Of a stretch of DNA of 15,649 nucleotides, positions 13,807 to 15,649 are shown piece after piece. The stretch is from an uncultured Duganella sp. (GTDB lineage Bacteria; Pseudomonadota; Gammaproteobacteria; Burkholderiales; Burkholderiaceae): positions 1 to 15,649 of the forward strand of contig CAMLRG010000128.1 of assembly GCA_946482335.1 (NCBI GenBank). Reading direction: 5' to 3'. The position numbers were made by a program, and so were the translations under genes. Positions within the stretch are counted from its first letter, which is position 1; every line of letters starts with the position of its first letter. Under the pieces are notes generated by a model that saw only the letters and a list, made by a program, of their open reading frames with translations, had not been told where the DNA came from and did not search any database.

Positions 13807-14529
13807 TTATTGGTGTGAATCGAGGGCCAGGCCGAGCAGGCGTTCCTGCAGGGCGCGGTCGGCGGCCAGTTCGGCCATGGCGCCGCTGTGCACGATGCGT
13901 CCGTCGTCCATCACCGCCACCGTGTCGCCCAGCTGGCGCACGAAATGGAAGTTCTGCTCCACCAGCAGCACGGTGGTCTGCCCCTTGAGCTGGCGGATGG
14001 CATCGGCCAGGTTCTGGACGATGGCGGGGGCGAGGCCCTTGGTCGGCTCGTCGATCAGCAGCAGTTCGCGCGGCTCGATGATGGCGCGCGCGATGGCGAC
14101 CATCTGCTTCTGCCCGCCGGACAGGTTGCCGGCCGGGTAGTTCCAGAATTTCTTCAGTGCCGGGAAGAAGGAAAAGATCCATTCCAGCCGCGCCGCGTCC
14201 ATCGGCCCGCTGCGCGCCGCCAGGTACAGGTTTTCGCGCACCGTGAGGGCGCTGAACACGGCCATCGATTCCGGCACGTAGGCGATGCCGGCCTGCGCGA
14301 TGTCCGGCGTGCGCAGCCCGGCAATGTCGCGGCCATTGAATTCAACCTTGCCGGCGCTGGCCTGCCACAGGCCCATGATGGTGCGCAGCGTGGTGGTCTT
14401 GCCGGCGCCGTTGCGGCCCAGCAGCACCGTCAGGCCGCCGCGCGGCACGGCCAGGTCGACGCCTTGCAGGATGTGGTATTCGCCGATGTGCGTATGCACG
14501 CCGGACAGCTTGAGCAGGGTGTCAGTCAT
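13807..14529 (-). CDS. livF: Branched-chain amino acid ABC transporter ATPase, LivF type
   Basis: This 240-residue cytoplasmic ATPase has Walker A GRNGAGKT (38-45), the signature LSGGQ (136-140) and Walker B LLLID with E161. The switch position reads LLVEQN, with glutamine where most ABC ATPases have histidine; this is usual for LivF. The short N-terminus (LLKLSGVHTHIGEYHILQGV) is also typical. It pairs with the LivG-type ATPase to energise uptake. The ATG overlaps the livG stop codon by 8 bp, which indicates translational coupling. It lies between livG and livH in a cassette read leftward. Confidence 0.94.
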   Translation of the reverse strand: MTDTLLKLSGVHTHIGEYHILQGVDLAVPRGGLTVLLGRNGAGKTTTLRTIMGLWQASAGKVEFNGRDIAGLRTPDIAQAGIAYVPESMAVFSALTVRENLYLAARSGPMDAARLEWIFSFFPALKKFWNYPAGNLSGGQKQMVAIARAIIEPRELLLIDEPTKGLAPAIVQNLADAIRQLKGQTTVLLVEQNFHFVRQLGDTVAVMDDGRIVHSGAMAELAADRALQERLLGLALDSHQ

Positions 14530-15280
14530 GGCTTGCGTTCCCGAGGTAGGCTTGCTGCACGATGGCGGACGACATGACGGCAGCCGGTTCGCCGTCGGCC
14601 ACCAGGGCGCCGTTGTGCAGCACGATGATGCGGTCGGCCAGGGCGCGTACCACGTCCATCTTGTGTTCGACCAGCAGCACGGCCTTGTTGCGCTCGGCCT
14701 TCACCTGGTGGATCAGGTCCAGCACCACCGGCACCTCGTCCACGCTCATGCCGGCGGTCGGCTCGTCGAACATCATCACTTGCGGCTCCAGTGCCAGCAT
14801 AATCGCCACTTCGAGCTTGCGCTTGTCGCCGTGCGACAGGGCCGCCACCGGGGCGTCGCGCCGCGCCGCCAGCGCCACCCGCCCAAGGTAATGGTCGGCC
14901 CGCGCGATCAGTTCCTTGTGGCTGGACCAGGTCGACCACAGCTTCATGCCGGCATTGGCATGCGCCTGCACCGCCAGGCGCACATTCTCGTGCACCGTGA
15001 GGTGGGGGAACAGGTTGGTCAGCTGGAAAGCGCGGCCGATGCCCTGGCGGGTGCGCGCCGCCGGGCCGCTGCGCGTGATGTCTTCGCCGCGCAGCAGCAC
15101 CTGGCCGCTGGTGGCCGGCAACTGGCCGGACATCAGGTTGAAGTAGGTGGTCTTGCCGGCGCCGTTGGGTCCGACGATCACCGTCAACTGGCCGGCATGG
15201 AAATCGGCACTGACGTTGTCGACGGCCGTGTGGCCGCCGAAACGGATCGTCAGTCCGCGGGTGGACAGCAATGGCGTCAT
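14522..15280 (-). CDS. livG: Branched-chain amino acid ABC transporter ATPase, LivG type
   Basis: This 252-residue cytoplasmic ATPase has Walker A GPNGAGKT (37-44), Q-loop Q86 (GRAFQLTNLF), Walker B VMMFDE (168-173) and switch H206 (LLVEHKMD). The signature motif reads LSHGD (149-153) instead of LSGGQ. This variant occurs in a branch of liv-type cassettes and may point to a substrate other than classical branched-chain amino acids. The C-terminal extension after the switch helix, ending in QQAYLGN, is typical of LivG and contacts the permeases. The ATG follows the binding-protein stop codon by 4 bases, and the 3' end overlaps livF by 8 bp. Confidence 0.94.
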   Translation of the reverse strand: MTPLLSTRGLTIRFGGHTAVDNVSADFHAGQLTVIVGPNGAGKTTYFNLMSGQLPATSGQVLLRGEDITRSGPAARTRQGIGRAFQLTNLFPHLTVHENVRLAVQAHANAGMKLWSTWSSHKELIARADHYLGRVALAARRDAPVAALSHGDKRKLEVAIMLALEPQVMMFDEPTAGMSVDEVPVVLDLIHQVKAERNKAVLLVEHKMDVVRALADRIIVLHNGALVADGEPAAVMSSAIVQQAYLGNASHD

Positions 15281-15284
15281 GGTG

Positions 15285-15649
15285 TCAGCGTTTGTTCCTG
15301 ATCGGTACCGGCAATTCGGCGGCAGGGATTTCGCGCACCAGTTCCAGCAAGTCCCATTCGTCCTTCTGGTCCTTTCTGATGCGGAAGTGGTACATCGGCT
15401 GCATGGCCTGGTGGTCTTCCTTGCGGAAGGCCATCCTGCCCTTGGGCGTGTCGAACTCCATGCCTTCCATGGCAGCGATCAGCTTTTTCGTGTCGCCGCC
15501 GCCGGCCTTGGACAAGGCCGTCACCACCGCGCTGGCCGCGGTGAAGCCGCCGGCCGTGAACATGTCGGGCGGCTTCCCGTAGCGTTTGCGGTGCTCGGCC
15601 ACGAACCAGTCGTTCATCGCGTTTCTGGGGAAGCCGTAGTAGTAATAGA
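15285..15649 (-). CDS. Liv-type periplasmic substrate-binding protein, C-terminal part (cut by window end)
   Basis: About 120 residues of the C-terminal end are visible, and the frame is open to the window edge, so the start lies outside. An internal methionine at 15617 is not the start, because the in-frame residues before it (YYYYGFPRNA) continue the family pattern. WFVAEHRKRYGKPPDMFTAG, AVVTALSKAGG and the stretch MEGMEFDTPKGRMAFRKEDHQ match the last third of Peripla_BP_6 (LivK-like) proteins. It would capture the substrate in the periplasm for the LivGFHM-type transporter that follows 4 bases downstream. Residues of the main binding pocket lie outside the window, so the ligand cannot be judged. 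Confidence 0.88.
   Translation of the reverse strand, partial: YYYYGFPRNAMNDWFVAEHRKRYGKPPDMFTAGGFTAASAVVTALSKAGGGDTKKLIAAMEGMEFDTPKGRMAFRKEDHQAMQPMYHFRIRKDQKDEWDLLELVREIPAAELPVPIRNKR

Overview
The window is high-GC DNA with compact gene packing. It looks like a chromosomal segment of a betaproteobacterium of the Oxalobacteraceae type (Massilia, Duganella or Janthinobacterium-like). This assignment is an inference from gene content: a PEP-CTERM protein, a large secreted polysaccharide lyase, a hybrid kinase ending in an HPt domain, a DUF3369-like response regulator, Nu-class-like glutathione transferase and a complete liv-type ABC cassette. No rRNA, tRNA, CRISPR array or intact insertion sequence was seen.

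Left part (1-3939): a perfect 11-bp inverted repeat opens the window, followed by a small unassigned plus-strand gene (137-340). A minus-strand signalling group follows: a hybrid histidine kinase (REC plus HPt), an HD-domain hydrolase coupled to it by an ATGA overlap, and a response regulator without an effector domain that has its own promoter. Two diverged copies of one intergenic element lie downstream of the HD gene and downstream of the regulator gene. Each carries three DnaA-box-like 9-mers with identical 12- and 14-bp spacing. A perfect CTGT-N8-ACAG (LexA-type) palindrome sits 3 bp beyond the regulator stop codon.

Middle part (4041-9512): a LysE-family exporter and a YceI-domain lipoprotein converge with a 17-bp overlap. 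A 529-bp gene-free stretch follows. It holds two plus-strand intrinsic terminators without any credible ORF before them, a candidate structured RNA, and a promoter bracketed by two LacI-type operators 55 bp apart. This promoter would drive a 1017-residue secreted lyase of the alginate-lyase fold with several appended beta-sandwich domains. Eleven bases downstream of its stop codon region starts a PEP-CTERM protein, so the two form an operon probably devoted to polysaccharide use at the cell surface.

Right part (9582-15649): two glutathione-transferase genes and a Tat-type periplasmic solute-binding protein form a plus-strand run. This meets, with a 4-bp convergent overlap, a minus-strand branched-chain-amino-acid-type ABC cassette in the order binding protein (cut by the window end), livG, livF, livH, livM. 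The cassette is tightly packed and certainly one operon.

Most promising for follow-up are the paired DnaA-box elements, the twin-operator promoter with its upstream untranslated RNA region, and the lyase/PEP-CTERM pair.
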